Below are positions 43,298 through 52,649 of a stretch of 64,000 bases of DNA, piece after piece. A program made the translations under genes and the position numbers. Source of the stretch: CALBPI01 sp039033995 (GTDB lineage: Bacteria; Pseudomonadota; Gammaproteobacteria; Steroidobacterales; Woeseiaceae); the NCBI GenBank assembly GCA_039033995.1, contig JBCCBP010000012.1, forward strand, positions 1 to 64,000. Direction: 5' to 3'. Each line of letters opens with the position of its first letter. Position 1 is the first letter of the stretch. The notes below the pieces were generated by a model, which was not told where the DNA came from, did no database searches, and was given only the letters and a program-made list of their open reading frames with translations.

Positions 43298-44587
43298 ATG
43301 CCAATTCGACTAATGATCGCCACGTGTCTGGCGGTGCTTGCCGCGTGCGGAAAGCCGCAAGTGGCAGAAACCCCGGCGGCGGCCCTCGATGTTGCCGATC
43401 TCGCGCGTGACTACGTCGTGCTTGAGCTCGCGATGGGCCAGATTGATGCCGATCATGTCGACGCCTACTCCGGCCCGGATGAGCTACGCGAAAAAGCCGA
43501 GACAATGGGTTGGGACCTTGATCAAATTGCCGCCGAATCGCAACGTTTACGCGCGGCACTCGATGACGTTGGCGACGCAGATGCGGTGCGTGTTCAAGGT
43601 TTGCTGGACCGACTGACAGCCCTCGATATGCGCATCGATATCAATCGCGAGCAATACGCACCGTTCGATGTAGAGGCGAAGGCGTTGTTTGGGGTCAGCG
43701 CACCCGATTTCGGGGCTGACCATTTTGATCAGATCCTGGCCGACATCGACGCACTGTTGCCAGGTGAAGCACCGTTGCCGGAGCGGGTAGAAGCCTTCAG
43801 GGCACAGTTTGCCGTGCCTGCGGACAAAGTGGATGTCGTTTTTCAGGCGTCTATCGAGGAGTGTCGCCGACGCACCCTGGAACACATCGAGTTACCAGCC
43901 AACGAGTCTTTCACGATCGAATACGTGACCGACAAAAGCTGGTCCGGCTACAACTGGTACCAGGGCAACGCGCATAGTCTGATTCAGGTGAACACCGATT
44001 TTCCGCTGCAGATCAGTCGCGCCGTGGATCTCGGTTGTCATGAAGGCTACCCCGGGCATCACACGTTTAATGCGCTGCTCGAAAAAGAACTGTTAAACGA
44101 TAAGGGTTGGGTCGAGTACTCGTTGTACCCGCTGTTCAGCCAGCAGTCGCTGATCGCTGAAGGCACTGGCAACTATGGCATCAAGCTCGCGTTCCCGGCT
44201 GAGGAGCGCGTCGCGTATGAACGAGACGTGCTGTTTCCGCTGGCCGGACTCGATGCCAATGAGGCGGATCGCTATTATGCATTGCAGGCGCTGCTCGCCG
44301 GTTTGAGTTACGCCGGTAACGAAGCCGCCCGCGATTACCTGAACGGCGATATCACCCGCGACGAAACGATCACCTGGTTGGTCAAATATGGGTTGAGTTC
44401 GCCAGAGCGTGCAGCGCAACGCACGCGGTTTTTCGACCAGTACCGCAGCTACGTAATCAACTACAACCTCGGTGAGGATCTCGTGCAAGCACATATCGAG
44501 CGAGGCGATGCCGATGCATCAACACGCTGGGCGCGTTTCGAAGAGATGATCTCGACGCCGTTTAGTCCGGCCGATTTCCAACAGTAG
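43298..44587 (+). CDS. DUF885-family peptidase-like lipoprotein
   Basis: 429 residues with lipobox LAAC near residue 20. The zinc-type motif HEGYPGHH spans residues 248-255, followed by AEGTGNYG, the diagnostic DUF885 pattern. The family are probable secreted metallopeptidases. GGAG lies 6 bases before the ATG at 43298. Divergent from the M24 gene; the pair may be an exported peptide-degradation unit (inference). Confidence 0.85.
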   Translation: MPIRLMIATCLAVLAACGKPQVAETPAAALDVADLARDYVVLELAMGQIDADHVDAYSGPDELREKAETMGWDLDQIAAESQRLRAALDDVGDADAVRVQGLLDRLTALDMRIDINREQYAPFDVEAKALFGVSAPDFGADHFDQILADIDALLPGEAPLPERVEAFRAQFAVPADKVDVVFQASIEECRRRTLEHIELPANESFTIEYVTDKSWSGYNWYQGNAHSLIQVNTDFPLQISRAVDLGCHEGYPGHHTFNALLEKELLNDKGWVEYSLYPLFSQQSLIAEGTGNYGIKLAFPAEERVAYERDVLFPLAGLDANEADRYYALQALLAGLSYAGNEAARDYLNGDITRDETITWLVKYGLSSPERAAQRTRFFDQYRSYVINYNLGEDLVQAHIERGDADASTRWARFEEMISTPFSPADFQQ

Positions 44588-44597
44588 GCATCGCGTT

Positions 44598-45476
44598 ATG
44601 AGAGTGGCATTTTTGGGCCTCGGTGTGATGGGCTACCCGATGGCAGGACACCTGCAGCGCGCGGGCCACGCGGTCACGGTCTACAACCGCACGACCAGTA
44701 AGGCCGAGCAGTGGGTCGGCGAACACGGCGGCAAGATGGCCCAAACACCTGCCAAAGCGGCGGCGGGCGCTGAAATGGTGTTTGCCTGTGTCGGCAATGA
44801 TGACGACATCAGGGCGGTAGCCTTGGGCGATGAAGGCGCGTTGTCGGCGATGGCGCCCGGCACGGTGTTTGTGGATCACACGACAACCTCGGCGGCTGCG
44901 GCACGTGAATTGGGTGCGCAGGCGAATGACGCCGGCATCGCGTTCGTCGATGCGCCGGTGTCGGGCGGTCAGGCGGGCGCCGAGAACGGTGTATTGACGG
45001 TCATGGTTGGCGGCAGCGTCGAAGCCTGTGACCGCGCCGAGGCCGTGGCGGCGTGTTTTGCTCGCCAGTGGCGACGCATGGGCGACAGCGGTGCGGGGCA
45101 GCTGACGAAAATGGTCAACCAGATTTGTATCGCGGGTCTGTTGCAGGGCTTGTCGGAAGGGCTGCATTTTGCCGAGCAGGCGGGGCTTGACCCGGCGGCG
45201 GTGTTTGACGTCATTGGCGGTGGTGCTGCGCAGTCGTGGCAGATGGACAATCGCGCGGCCACGATGGCGGCTCGCGAGTTCGATCACGGTTTCGCGATCG
45301 AATGGATGCGCAAGGACTTGGGCTTTGCCCTAGCTGAGGCGACACGCAATGGCGCCGCACTGCCGGTCACCGAGCTCGTCGATGGCTTCTATGAAGAGGT
45401 GGTCGCGGCGGGTGGCGCGCGCTGGGATACATCGGCACTCGTGACGCGATTCGATACGGCGTCGCGTGCGAAATAG
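44598..45476 (+). CDS. Beta-hydroxyacid dehydrogenase (3-hydroxyisobutyrate dehydrogenase family)
   Basis: 292 residues. The N-terminal Rossmann motif is FLGLGVMGYPMAGHL (NAD/NADP), the substrate-binding segment FVDAPVSGG, and the catalytic-lysine region GAGQLTKMVNQ. The AQAN and VMVGG patterns fit the tartronate semialdehyde/glyoxylate-succinic semialdehyde reductase branch as well. It lies 10 bases after the DUF885 gene. Exact substrate uncertain. Confidence 0.88.
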   Translation: MRVAFLGLGVMGYPMAGHLQRAGHAVTVYNRTTSKAEQWVGEHGGKMAQTPAKAAAGAEMVFACVGNDDDIRAVALGDEGALSAMAPGTVFVDHTTTSAAAARELGAQANDAGIAFVDAPVSGGQAGAENGVLTVMVGGSVEACDRAEAVAACFARQWRRMGDSGAGQLTKMVNQICIAGLLQGLSEGLHFAEQAGLDPAAVFDVIGGGAAQSWQMDNRAATMAAREFDHGFAIEWMRKDLGFALAEATRNGAALPVTELVDGFYEEVVAAGGARWDTSALVTRFDTASRAK

Positions 45477-45517
45477 CTTAAAATGACGGCGAATGTTAGA
45501 AAAGGAAGTACCGCCAA

Positions 45518-46246
45518 GTGGATTGGTTGACGCCTGAAATCATCGCGCTGGCTTTTACCGCTGGCGGTATCGGTCTGTTGCACACGGCGATCGGTCCTGA
45601 CCATTATCTGCCGTTTGTCGTGTTGTCCAAAGCACGCGACTGGAGCGTGCGGCGCACGGCTGCCATTACCGCGGCCTGTGGTGTCGTGCATGTCGCCGGC
45701 TCGGTGTTGCTCGGGTTGATCGGTGTTGCGCTCGGTCTTGCGCTGCGCGAGTTGGAATGGTTCGAGGGCGTCCGTGGCGATCTTGCAGCCTGGGGCTTAT
45801 TGTCTGTTGGTCTCGTCTATATGGTGTGGGGTTTTCGTCGTGCGCATGTCGCTAAACCGCACAGTCATTGGCATACGCATGCCGACGGCAGTTCGCACGA
45901 CCATGCGCATGATCACGTCAGCGAACATGCCCACGTGCATACCGATGGTGAGCGTTTCAGCGTTACGCCCTGGGCGTTATTCATTGTGTTTGCCTTCGGC
46001 CCTTGCGAGGCGCTCATTCCCGTATTGATGTATCCGGCGGCTGCCGAAAATACTGCAGGTCTGATTTTCGTTACGCTCGTGTTTGCGGTTACGACCATTG
46101 CGACGATGTTGACGTTCGTGCTGTTGGGCCGTTGGGGCTTGTCGGCGCTGAAGCCAAACGCCGGATCATTTATGCAACGTCATGCGCATACGCTCGCCGG
46201 TGCCGCTATTTGCGTCTGCGCGACGATGATGCTCGCCGGCTTCTAG
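45518..46246 (+). CDS. Ni/Co-type membrane permease with histidine-rich loop (UreH/NiCoT-like)
   Basis: 242 residues from a GTG. About six hydrophobic segments, with the family motif HTAIGPDHYLPF at residues about 22-33, and a histidine-rich loop at about 115-145 holding some ten histidines alternating with D, A and T. Such loops bind Ni, Co or Zn in UreH/RcnA-like exporters and importers. No metalloenzyme gene is adjacent. The riboswitch promoter lies directly after the stop. Confidence 0.75.
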   Translation: MDWLTPEIIALAFTAGGIGLLHTAIGPDHYLPFVVLSKARDWSVRRTAAITAACGVVHVAGSVLLGLIGVALGLALRELEWFEGVRGDLAAWGLLSVGLVYMVWGFRRAHVAKPHSHWHTHADGSSHDHAHDHVSEHAHVHTDGERFSVTPWALFIVFAFGPCEALIPVLMYPAAAENTAGLIFVTLVFAVTTIATMLTFVLLGRWGLSALKPNAGSFMQRHAHTLAGAAICVCATMMLAGF

Positions 46247-46273
46247 CGCTTTTTTCGTAGCTGCAGTTTCCGC

Positions 46274-46279
46274 TATACT
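46274..46279 (+). promoter_or_regulatory. -10 element of the thiamine operon
   Basis: TATACT placed about 12 bases before the riboswitch start. No strong -35 lies at the right distance; the T-rich stretch after 46250 is a weak candidate. Confidence 0.45.
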
Positions 46280-46287
46280 CTCGCGCT

Positions 46288-46386
46288 TGCCAGGGGTGGT
46301 CACCTCGACCTGAGATCCGCACACGCCATATTGCCGACTGCGGGAACCCTTCGAACCTGACCCGGGTCATGCCGGCGTAGGGAGGG
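46288..46386 (+). promoter_or_regulatory. TPP (thiamine pyrophosphate) riboswitch
   Basis: The conserved THI-box pieces are all present in order: CCAGGGGTG, CTGAGAT (46310-46316), ACCCTTCGAACCTGA, GGGTCATGCCGGCGTAGGGA. The last AGGGA, the 3' strand of the closing stem, runs into AGGGAGG, the ribosome-binding site of the receptor gene (ATG at 46390). With TPP bound the closing stem would hide the Shine-Dalgarno, so control is translational. It fits the four downstream thiamine genes. Confidence 0.95.
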
Positions 46387-46389
46387 TAG

Positions 46390-48498
46390 ATGCGATACCA
46401 ATTCATCGCCGCACTCATAGCGGCCGCCACAACATCGTCTGTTTTTGCACAGGCGCCGCTCGACGAGATCGTCGTCAGCGCGGATTACCAGTCACGTACA
46501 CTGCCCGAGGTACCGTCGAGTATCGCGGTACTCGATCGCGATACGATCGAGCAGGCGGCGCAGTCGCACTTCGAAGAGCTGACGCAGCTCATACCTAACC
46601 TGAATTGGGCGGGCGGAAGCAATCGTGCGCGCTTTTTCCAGCTTCGTGGCATCGGAGAACGCAGCCAATACGAAGGCGCACCCAACCCATCGGTTGGCTT
46701 TATTATTGACGATATCGACTTTTCGGGTATTGGCGGTATCGCGAACACGTGGGACGTCGAACGCATCGAAGTGCTGCGCGGTCCACAGGCGACGCGTTAC
46801 GGCGCTAACGCGCTGGCGGGCCTGATCTATCTCTCCACCGTCGCGCCCACGGATACGTTTGACGCGCGCGCTCGACTGTCGATCGGTGACGATGGTCTCG
46901 CATCCGCCGCCTTCGCGGTCGGTGGCCCCGTATCCGAGTCGGTTGCCTATCGCATAGCCGGGCAACACTTCCGGACGAATGGATTCCGCGACAACGCTTT
47001 TCTCGGGCGAGATGACACCAATGAGCGGCAGGAGAGTTTCCTACGTGGCAAACTCCGCATCACACCTAGCGATGCAACCACCATCGATCTGACCGGCTTC
47101 TTGGTGGATCAGGGCAACGGCTACGATGCCTTTGTGCTCGACAACGGCCTAACCACGTTTTCTGATCGACCGGGTCGCGATGCACAAGAATCGATTGCCG
47201 CGGCGATGACAGTCACGCATGCGCCGAGCGATCGCTGGGAGTTCGTCAGTGTCACCGGTATCGCACAATCCGATATCGAGTTCAGTTTCGATGCGGACTG
47301 GGGTAACCAAGCCTATTGGTTCGATTTTTTTGCACCACCGCCGGATGCGCCGTTCGCTCCGGACTATGATTTCTTCTCGGAGCGCTTGCGCGATCGGGAC
47401 ACGATCAACCAGGAGTTGCGGCTGCGCTCGGGTCCTGAAGGGCGATTGTTCAACGACACCACCGATTGGCTGGTCGGCGTCTATGCACTGCGTTTGTCCG
47501 AGTCTTTGCAGACCAACGACGATGGGGTGTTCAGTGATGGCACATTTCCGGGTGAGCCCAGTGTCAGCCAGGCAAACAGTGAATACGACGCCACGCAGCT
47601 CGCTGCATTCGGACAATTGGACTGGGCGTTGAGCGCGGATACGGCCGTCTCTATCGGTGCTCGTCTAGAGCGTCGCCGCACGGACTACAGTGACAGCAGC
47701 GGACTGAACGTTGGGCCGTCGGAGTCCGCCTGGGGTGGACACCTTAGCCTGTCGCATACGTGGCAGCCCGGTTTGACGGGTTTCGTGTCGCTGTCGCGCG
47801 GTTACAAGATGGGTGGGTTTAATCTGGGCGCCGTTCCAGACGGTCGTCGCACATTTGATGCGGAATTCCTGATCAACCTTGAAGCCGGCATACGCTGGTA
47901 CACCGACCGCGCGCAGGCGAGCATCGTTGCGTTTCGTTCCCGTCGACGCGACCAGCAGGTTGATACGTCATTCCAACTGGTACCGAACGACCCCTCCACA
48001 TTTGTATTCTTCCAGGATAACGCTGCGAGCGGCGACAATCTCGGGCTCGAAGTCGAGAGTCGTTTTCAGGTGACAGAGCGCTGGCAAATCAGTGCGAGTC
48101 TCGGTTTGCTCGATGTCACGTTTGATGAGTTCGTCACACCCGACGTGGATTTGTCGGGCCGCGAGCAGGCGCATGCGCCGGGCTATACGGCCGCCCTCAG
48201 CGCACAGTGGCAGCATCCACAGGGTTGGTTCTGGCGAACCGACGTTAGTGCCATGGACGAGTTTTTCTTTTCCAACAGTCATGATCAGCGTGCTGAATCG
48301 CGTGTTATCGCCAACCTGCGTGCGGGTCGCCAGTGGGATCGATTCGAGGTCAGTGTTTGGGCGCGCAACTTGACCGACGAGCGCTATGGTGTACGGGGCT
48401 TCTTTTTCGGTAATGAGCCGCCCAATTTCGAAGATACGTTGTACCTGCGCTTGGGCGATCCGCGGCAATATGGCGTGAGTGTCGACTGGCGCTACTGA
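46390..48498 (+). CDS. TonB-dependent outer-membrane receptor, probable thiamine transporter
   Basis: 702 residues with a signal peptide ending near VFA-QA and a TonB-box-like DEIVVSA. The plug domain (ERIEVLRGPQATRYGANALAG) is followed by a beta-barrel ending in an aromatic residue (VDWRY). It is under the TPP riboswitch and leads a thiamine uptake operon, so thiamine or a thiamine derivative is its likely ligand. Confidence 0.88.
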   Translation: MRYQFIAALIAAATTSSVFAQAPLDEIVVSADYQSRTLPEVPSSIAVLDRDTIEQAAQSHFEELTQLIPNLNWAGGSNRARFFQLRGIGERSQYEGAPNPSVGFIIDDIDFSGIGGIANTWDVERIEVLRGPQATRYGANALAGLIYLSTVAPTDTFDARARLSIGDDGLASAAFAVGGPVSESVAYRIAGQHFRTNGFRDNAFLGRDDTNERQESFLRGKLRITPSDATTIDLTGFLVDQGNGYDAFVLDNGLTTFSDRPGRDAQESIAAAMTVTHAPSDRWEFVSVTGIAQSDIEFSFDADWGNQAYWFDFFAPPPDAPFAPDYDFFSERLRDRDTINQELRLRSGPEGRLFNDTTDWLVGVYALRLSESLQTNDDGVFSDGTFPGEPSVSQANSEYDATQLAAFGQLDWALSADTAVSIGARLERRRTDYSDSSGLNVGPSESAWGGHLSLSHTWQPGLTGFVSLSRGYKMGGFNLGAVPDGRRTFDAEFLINLEAGIRWYTDRAQASIVAFRSRRRDQQVDTSFQLVPNDPSTFVFFQDNAASGDNLGLEVESRFQVTERWQISASLGLLDVTFDEFVTPDVDLSGREQAHAPGYTAALSAQWQHPQGWFWRTDVSAMDEFFFSNSHDQRAESRVIANLRAGRQWDRFEVSVWARNLTDERYGVRGFFFGNEPPNFEDTLYLRLGDPRQYGVSVDWRY

Positions 48499-48520
48499 TA
48501 GTCAACAGGCTGGTGACACT

Positions 48521-48757
48521 ATGCAGGCAAGAGCAGACTTGAGTTTTTATCCGCTGACCGAAGACTATATCGATCCGATCAAGGACATCATCGCACGCTT
48601 GAATTCGTATCCGGGCCTCACGGTCGAGACCAATCCGATGAGTACGCAAGTGACTGGCGACTACGACGCTTTGATGACCGCGCTGACGGAGACGTGGCGT
48701 TATGGATTTGAGACGTATGGCAAGAGCATCTTCGTCATGAAATTGTTACCCCTGTAG
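48521..48757 (+). CDS. YkoF/MTH1187-like thiamine-binding protein
   Basis: 78 residues with the family pattern DLSFYPLTEDYIDPIKDIIARL, then NPMSTQVTGDYDALM. A cytoplasmic ferredoxin-like fold known to bind the thiamine HMP moiety. Too small to be catalytic; a carrier or buffer in the salvage operon. The ATG at 48521 opens the conserved sequence. PnuT starts 2 bases after its stop. Confidence 0.85.
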   Translation: MQARADLSFYPLTEDYIDPIKDIIARLNSYPGLTVETNPMSTQVTGDYDALMTALTETWRYGFETYGKSIFVMKLLPL

Positions 48758-48759
48758 CG

Positions 48760-49371
48760 ATGCCGTCTGACGCAACCGTGTCGCTGTTGATCCAGCAGTT
48801 TCTGGCCACGCCACCGTTGGAGTGGGTCGCAGTGCTTAGCGGTCTTGCGTATTTGTTGCTGGCAATCCGTCAGTCGATCTGGTGCTGGCCTTGTGCGTTC
48901 TTGTCAACGAGCGTGTATATCTATTTGTACGGTGATGTCCGGCTATACATGGAAAGCGCGTTGAATGCGTTTTATTTGATCATGGCGGTATACGGCTATT
49001 GGTTCTGGCGGCGCGGTGGGCCGCGCACGTCGACGGCAACGGTGCGAACGCTGAACTGGCGCTGGCATCTACTCGCTTTGGTCTCTATCGGCGTGCTCGT
49101 TCTGATCAGTGGCACGCTGTTGCGTCTGTACACGGACCAAGCGAATGCCTATGTGGACGCGGCGACGAGTTGGAGCGCCGTCTGGGCGACCTGGCTGACC
49201 GCGCGCAAAGTGCTCGAGAACTGGTGGTACTGGCTCGTCATCGACATCGTCTCGGTGGGGCTGTTTGCGCATCGCGGATTGGTTCTGACCGCGCTGCTGT
49301 TTGTACTGTATATCGTTCTGATTCCGATCGGCTATCGCCAGTGGCGACAGTCTATGCGCGTGTCGGCATGA
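48760..49371 (+). CDS. pnuT: PnuC-family thiamine transporter (PnuT)
   Basis: 203 residues with about seven hydrophobic helices. The PnuC signature is seen in WCWPCAFLS and ENWWYWLVIDIVSVG (near the C-terminus). Relatives carry nicotinamide riboside or thiamine; the riboswitch context argues for thiamine. Stop overlaps the kinase start by ATGA. Confidence 0.9.
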   Translation: MPSDATVSLLIQQFLATPPLEWVAVLSGLAYLLLAIRQSIWCWPCAFLSTSVYIYLYGDVRLYMESALNAFYLIMAVYGYWFWRRGGPRTSTATVRTLNWRWHLLALVSIGVLVLISGTLLRLYTDQANAYVDAATSWSAVWATWLTARKVLENWWYWLVIDIVSVGLFAHRGLVLTALLFVLYIVLIPIGYRQWRQSMRVSA

Positions 49372-50150
49372 GCTTATCGATCGACGCAGCCGTTGAGCAC
49401 ATCGGGCGAATGTCCGGTTGTGCCATCGAGCCATTGCGTGCCTTCGATACCATCAGCAACGCGGCCTGGCTGGTGCATTTTGATGGTGTCGAGGCCGTGC
49501 TGCGCACGCACAGCCTGTCATTCGGTCATCCTGTCACCGATCACGAACGTGAGCTGATTATTCATCAGCTGGCGGTCGATCATGCCTTGTCACCCGATAT
49601 CCTGTTCGCCGACCCGGCGAAGGGCTTGCTGGTTACCCGTTACGAACCTGCGGGCGCTTTCGATGCAGACGTCATCGTCTCGCGTACGGGTCTTGAATCC
49701 GTTGGCGCGGCGCTCGCGAGATTACATCGTATCCCGGTCCCATCGACATTGACGGGCTATACGCTGCGCGAGGCCGCCGATTGTTATTGGCGGCGGGCAG
49801 GGCAACCAGCCGACGCGACCCTGCGAGCCTGCGTGCAGCAGGTGTACGACAACGAGGCCGCAACCGACCATGCGTCACAAGTCTTGTGTCATCGCGATGT
49901 GTTGCATAGCAACGTCTTGCAGACCAGGCCTGTTCAGTTCATCGATTGGGAATTCGCCAGTCCGGGTGATCGCTGGTTTGATCTCGCGGCAATGATCTGC
50001 TGGCACGAGTTGGACGCGCGACAGCGGGACATCTTGCTCGTGGCCTATCACGGGAAGCCGTTGCCGCCGCGCGAGCACCAGGCACTGGCTCGTGCCATCA
50101 CCTGTTTTCGTGCCTTGTGTACGCTGTGGTCGTTACCAGCTGTTACGTAA
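49368..50150 (+). CDS. Phosphotransferase-family kinase, probable thiamine kinase
   Basis: 260 residues in the aminoglycoside/choline kinase fold. Catalytic motif LCHRDVLHSNVL and metal motif FIDWEFASPGDRWFDLA. It overlaps PnuT by ATGA and closes the operon, so it probably traps imported thiamine as thiamine phosphate (ThiK-like). Its last 18 bases overlap the convergent gloB. Confidence 0.85.
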   Translation: MSLSIDAAVEHIGRMSGCAIEPLRAFDTISNAAWLVHFDGVEAVLRTHSLSFGHPVTDHERELIIHQLAVDHALSPDILFADPAKGLLVTRYEPAGAFDADVIVSRTGLESVGAALARLHRIPVPSTLTGYTLREAADCYWRRAGQPADATLRACVQQVYDNEAATDHASQVLCHRDVLHSNVLQTRPVQFIDWEFASPGDRWFDLAAMICWHELDARQRDILLVAYHGKPLPPREHQALARAITCFRALCTLWSLPAVT

Positions 50151-50924
50151 CTCGCGCAGTTTCAGAAACACGATTTTAGGATCCGGATTATCTGGTAAGT
50201 CGGGGAAAGGCTCGCGCAAGCCGTCGATAACGCTGTCGTTATCCAGTCGGAAAAACGTGTTGATCGATTTCTCCTGCTCGAGTGTCGTCACGACCGGTTT
50301 GGCTGGATCCATGTCTTCGATCTCGGCCAGCAGCGTCGCTGCTTCGACATTGTCCGGTTCGCGATCCAGCGTGAAGCGCAGGTTGGCGGAGAGATACTCG
50401 TGCCCAGGGTAGAGTTTTGTGTCGCCAGGCAGGTGGTCGAGTTGCGTCGCGAACGTCTCGTACAGTTCTTCTGGATGACCGCCATTGTGGCAGTTGCCGG
50501 CACCAGCGTTGAACAACGTGTCGCCGCTGAATAATGCGGCATCATCGCCGTGAGCTTGCAGACAGATATGGCACATCGTGTGTCCCGGCGTATCGAGACA
50601 TTCGAGTTCGACTGTTTTGCCGACCTTGATGACATCGCCTGCGCCGACACCGCGATCGATGCCGCGGATACGCGCGCCAGCATCTTTGTGCGCAATCAAT
50701 TGAGCGCCTGTCGCGGAAATCATCGCCTTGTTGCCTCCAATGTGGTCCGGATGCTCGTGGGTATTCAGGACGTACCGAATATCCCAGCCACGGTCTTTCG
50801 CGATCGTCAGGCACTGCTTGAAATCGAGGGGGTCGATAGCCAGCGCCTCACCGGTTTCCTGACAAGCGATCAGGTAGTTGAAGTTACGATAGTCGTTGCC
50901 GACCCAGATCTGCTCGATCAACAT
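50133..50924 (-). CDS. gloB: Hydroxyacylglutathione hydrolase (glyoxalase II)
   Basis: 263 residues. The metallo-beta-lactamase motif is THEHPDHIGG, with later ligands in TPGHT and FSGDTLF and PGHEY. The C-terminal segment DNDSVIDGLREPFPDLPDNPD is family-typical. It hydrolyses S-D-lactoylglutathione. Convergent with the thiamine kinase gene, overlapping it by 18 bases. Confidence 0.9.
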   Translation of the reverse strand: MLIEQIWVGNDYRNFNYLIACQETGEALAIDPLDFKQCLTIAKDRGWDIRYVLNTHEHPDHIGGNKAMISATGAQLIAHKDAGARIRGIDRGVGAGDVIKVGKTVELECLDTPGHTMCHICLQAHGDDAALFSGDTLFNAGAGNCHNGGHPEELYETFATQLDHLPGDTKLYPGHEYLSANLRFTLDREPDNVEAATLLAEIEDMDPAKPVVTTLEQEKSINTFFRLDNDSVIDGLREPFPDLPDNPDPKIVFLKLRELRNSW

Positions 50925-50948
50925 AGGAATACTCCGTTGTACTTTTTG

Positions 50949-52649
50949 TTATGGCGTGCGAGTGAAAACACGCTTGCCACCGACCCAGGTTTGCAGCGTT
51001 TCGATCTGCCAGATTTCGATTTCGGGAATATCGAAATAGTCACGATCGATGACGATAAAATCCGCCCACATGCCTGGGGTTAGCTCGCCGATGCGATCAC
51101 CTTGATTCACCGAGTCGGCCGCCCAGGTTGTGAACGCCGCGAGCGCTTGTTCACGCGACAAGGCCTGATCCGGATACCAACCGTCGACCGGATTTCCTTG
51201 TTTGTCCTTGCGAGCGACCGCCGCGTACAAGCCATCAAACATCTCGGGCTTCTCGACAGGAAAGTCAGAGCCGCCGGCCAACCTGACGCCAGCCTTCAGT
51301 AGTCGCTGCCACGCATAGGCACCCAGAATACGCTCGCTGCCAACGCGATCTTCCGCCATGTTCATGTCACTGGTGGCATGGGTTGGCTGCACCGATGCGA
51401 CGATATCGAGATCGGCAAAGCGTTGGATATCGTCCAGCGCGATCACCTGCGCGTGTTCGATCCGGTCATGGAACTCGGTGGGTGCGTTGTCGTTGACTTC
51501 GGCAAAGGCGCTCAGCGTGGCCTGATTCGCACGATCGCCGATGGCGTGGATATGGGCGGCGAAGCCTTTGGCGTGCGCCTGCCCGATCATGTCGGCGAGG
51601 CCTTCTTCATTGGCAAACAACAAACCCTGGTTGCCTGGATCGTCGCTATAGTCGTCGATCATGGCCGCCCCACGACTGCCCAGTGCGCCATCCGCGTACA
51701 GTTTGACGCTGGTCACCGCCAACAGGTCATCGGCATAGCTTGGTATCGGCGCATCAAACTGTGCCAGTGTTTCCATACCGCCGAGCATCGCGGAGATCCG
51801 CACCGGCATTTCGCCTTTGTCAGCCAGATCCTGCAACAGACGAACCTCGGTGGCGGTTGTGCCGGCATCATGCACGCCGGTGATGCCGAGCGACGCCAGT
51901 TCAACCATCGCTGTGCGCAGATGTTGACGTTGCTGTGCGGCGGTGGGGGCCGGTATGACGCGTGTGACGAGCGTCATCGCTGCGTCGATCAAAACACCGG
52001 TTGCGGCACCGTTTTCGTCGCGCACAATCTTCCCGCCGGGCGGATCGATGGTGTCGTCGTTGATGCCAGCGAGCTCAAGCGCCGTGCTATTGGCCCACGC
52101 GGCATGGCCGTCAATACGATTGAGAAACACGGCACGTTCGTCGACGACAGCGTCAATGTCTGCAGCAGACGGGAATGCCTGACCTTCCCACAACACCTGA
52201 TTCCAACCGCGTCCAAGTAACCACTTCTGGGTGTTGGGCAGCTCCCGATCGTAGGCGGCAATCTGATTGAGCGCGCTGTCGAGAGAGGCGGTGCCCGCCA
52301 GATCCAGTGAGTTGCGCAACACGCCCAGCGATGAGACGTGGCCGTGTGCATCGATCAGGCCAGGCAGAATCGTCTTGCCCTCAACATCGACTGATTGCTT
52401 GGCGTCAAAGCGCTCGGCGAGCGCAGTGTCACCGATGGCGACAACGCGACCGTCACGCACCGCCATCGTCGAGAATCGTTGCAGTTCGCCGTCCGCCAGC
52501 GTGTAGCCATTCGCGTTGACGATCAGAGAGTCGACGGCTTCTCCACGCGGTTGTTCGGGTGCCGGCGATTGTCCGCACGCAGTCACGCCGAGTGCGACAA
52601 GCGCCAGAACAATGTGTTGACGACGACGCATCGAGTGGACAGCCTTCAT
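50949..52649 (-). CDS. YtcJ-like amidohydrolase lipoprotein
   Basis: 566 residues with lipobox VTAC. Amidohydrolase features are DAHGHV (HxH), HIHAIGDRANQ, RIEHAQ and GGSDFPVEKP. The YtcJ/exoenzyme-regulatory type acts on amide or imine bonds of small molecules. ATG at 52649 overlaps the stop of the DUF4440-like gene (52646-52649); an ATG at 52631 is an alternative. Exported location unusual for a catabolic amidohydrolase but common in this subgroup. Confidence 0.82.
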   Translation of the reverse strand: MKAVHSMRRRQHIVLALVALGVTACGQSPAPEQPRGEAVDSLIVNANGYTLADGELQRFSTMAVRDGRVVAIGDTALAERFDAKQSVDVEGKTILPGLIDAHGHVSSLGVLRNSLDLAGTASLDSALNQIAAYDRELPNTQKWLLGRGWNQVLWEGQAFPSAADIDAVVDERAVFLNRIDGHAAWANSTALELAGINDDTIDPPGGKIVRDENGAATGVLIDAAMTLVTRVIPAPTAAQQRQHLRTAMVELASLGITGVHDAGTTATEVRLLQDLADKGEMPVRISAMLGGMETLAQFDAPIPSYADDLLAVTSVKLYADGALGSRGAAMIDDYSDDPGNQGLLFANEEGLADMIGQAHAKGFAAHIHAIGDRANQATLSAFAEVNDNAPTEFHDRIEHAQVIALDDIQRFADLDIVASVQPTHATSDMNMAEDRVGSERILGAYAWQRLLKAGVRLAGGSDFPVEKPEMFDGLYAAVARKDKQGNPVDGWYPDQALSREQALAAFTTWAADSVNQGDRIGELTPGMWADFIVIDRDYFDIPEIEIWQIETLQTWVGGKRVFTRTP

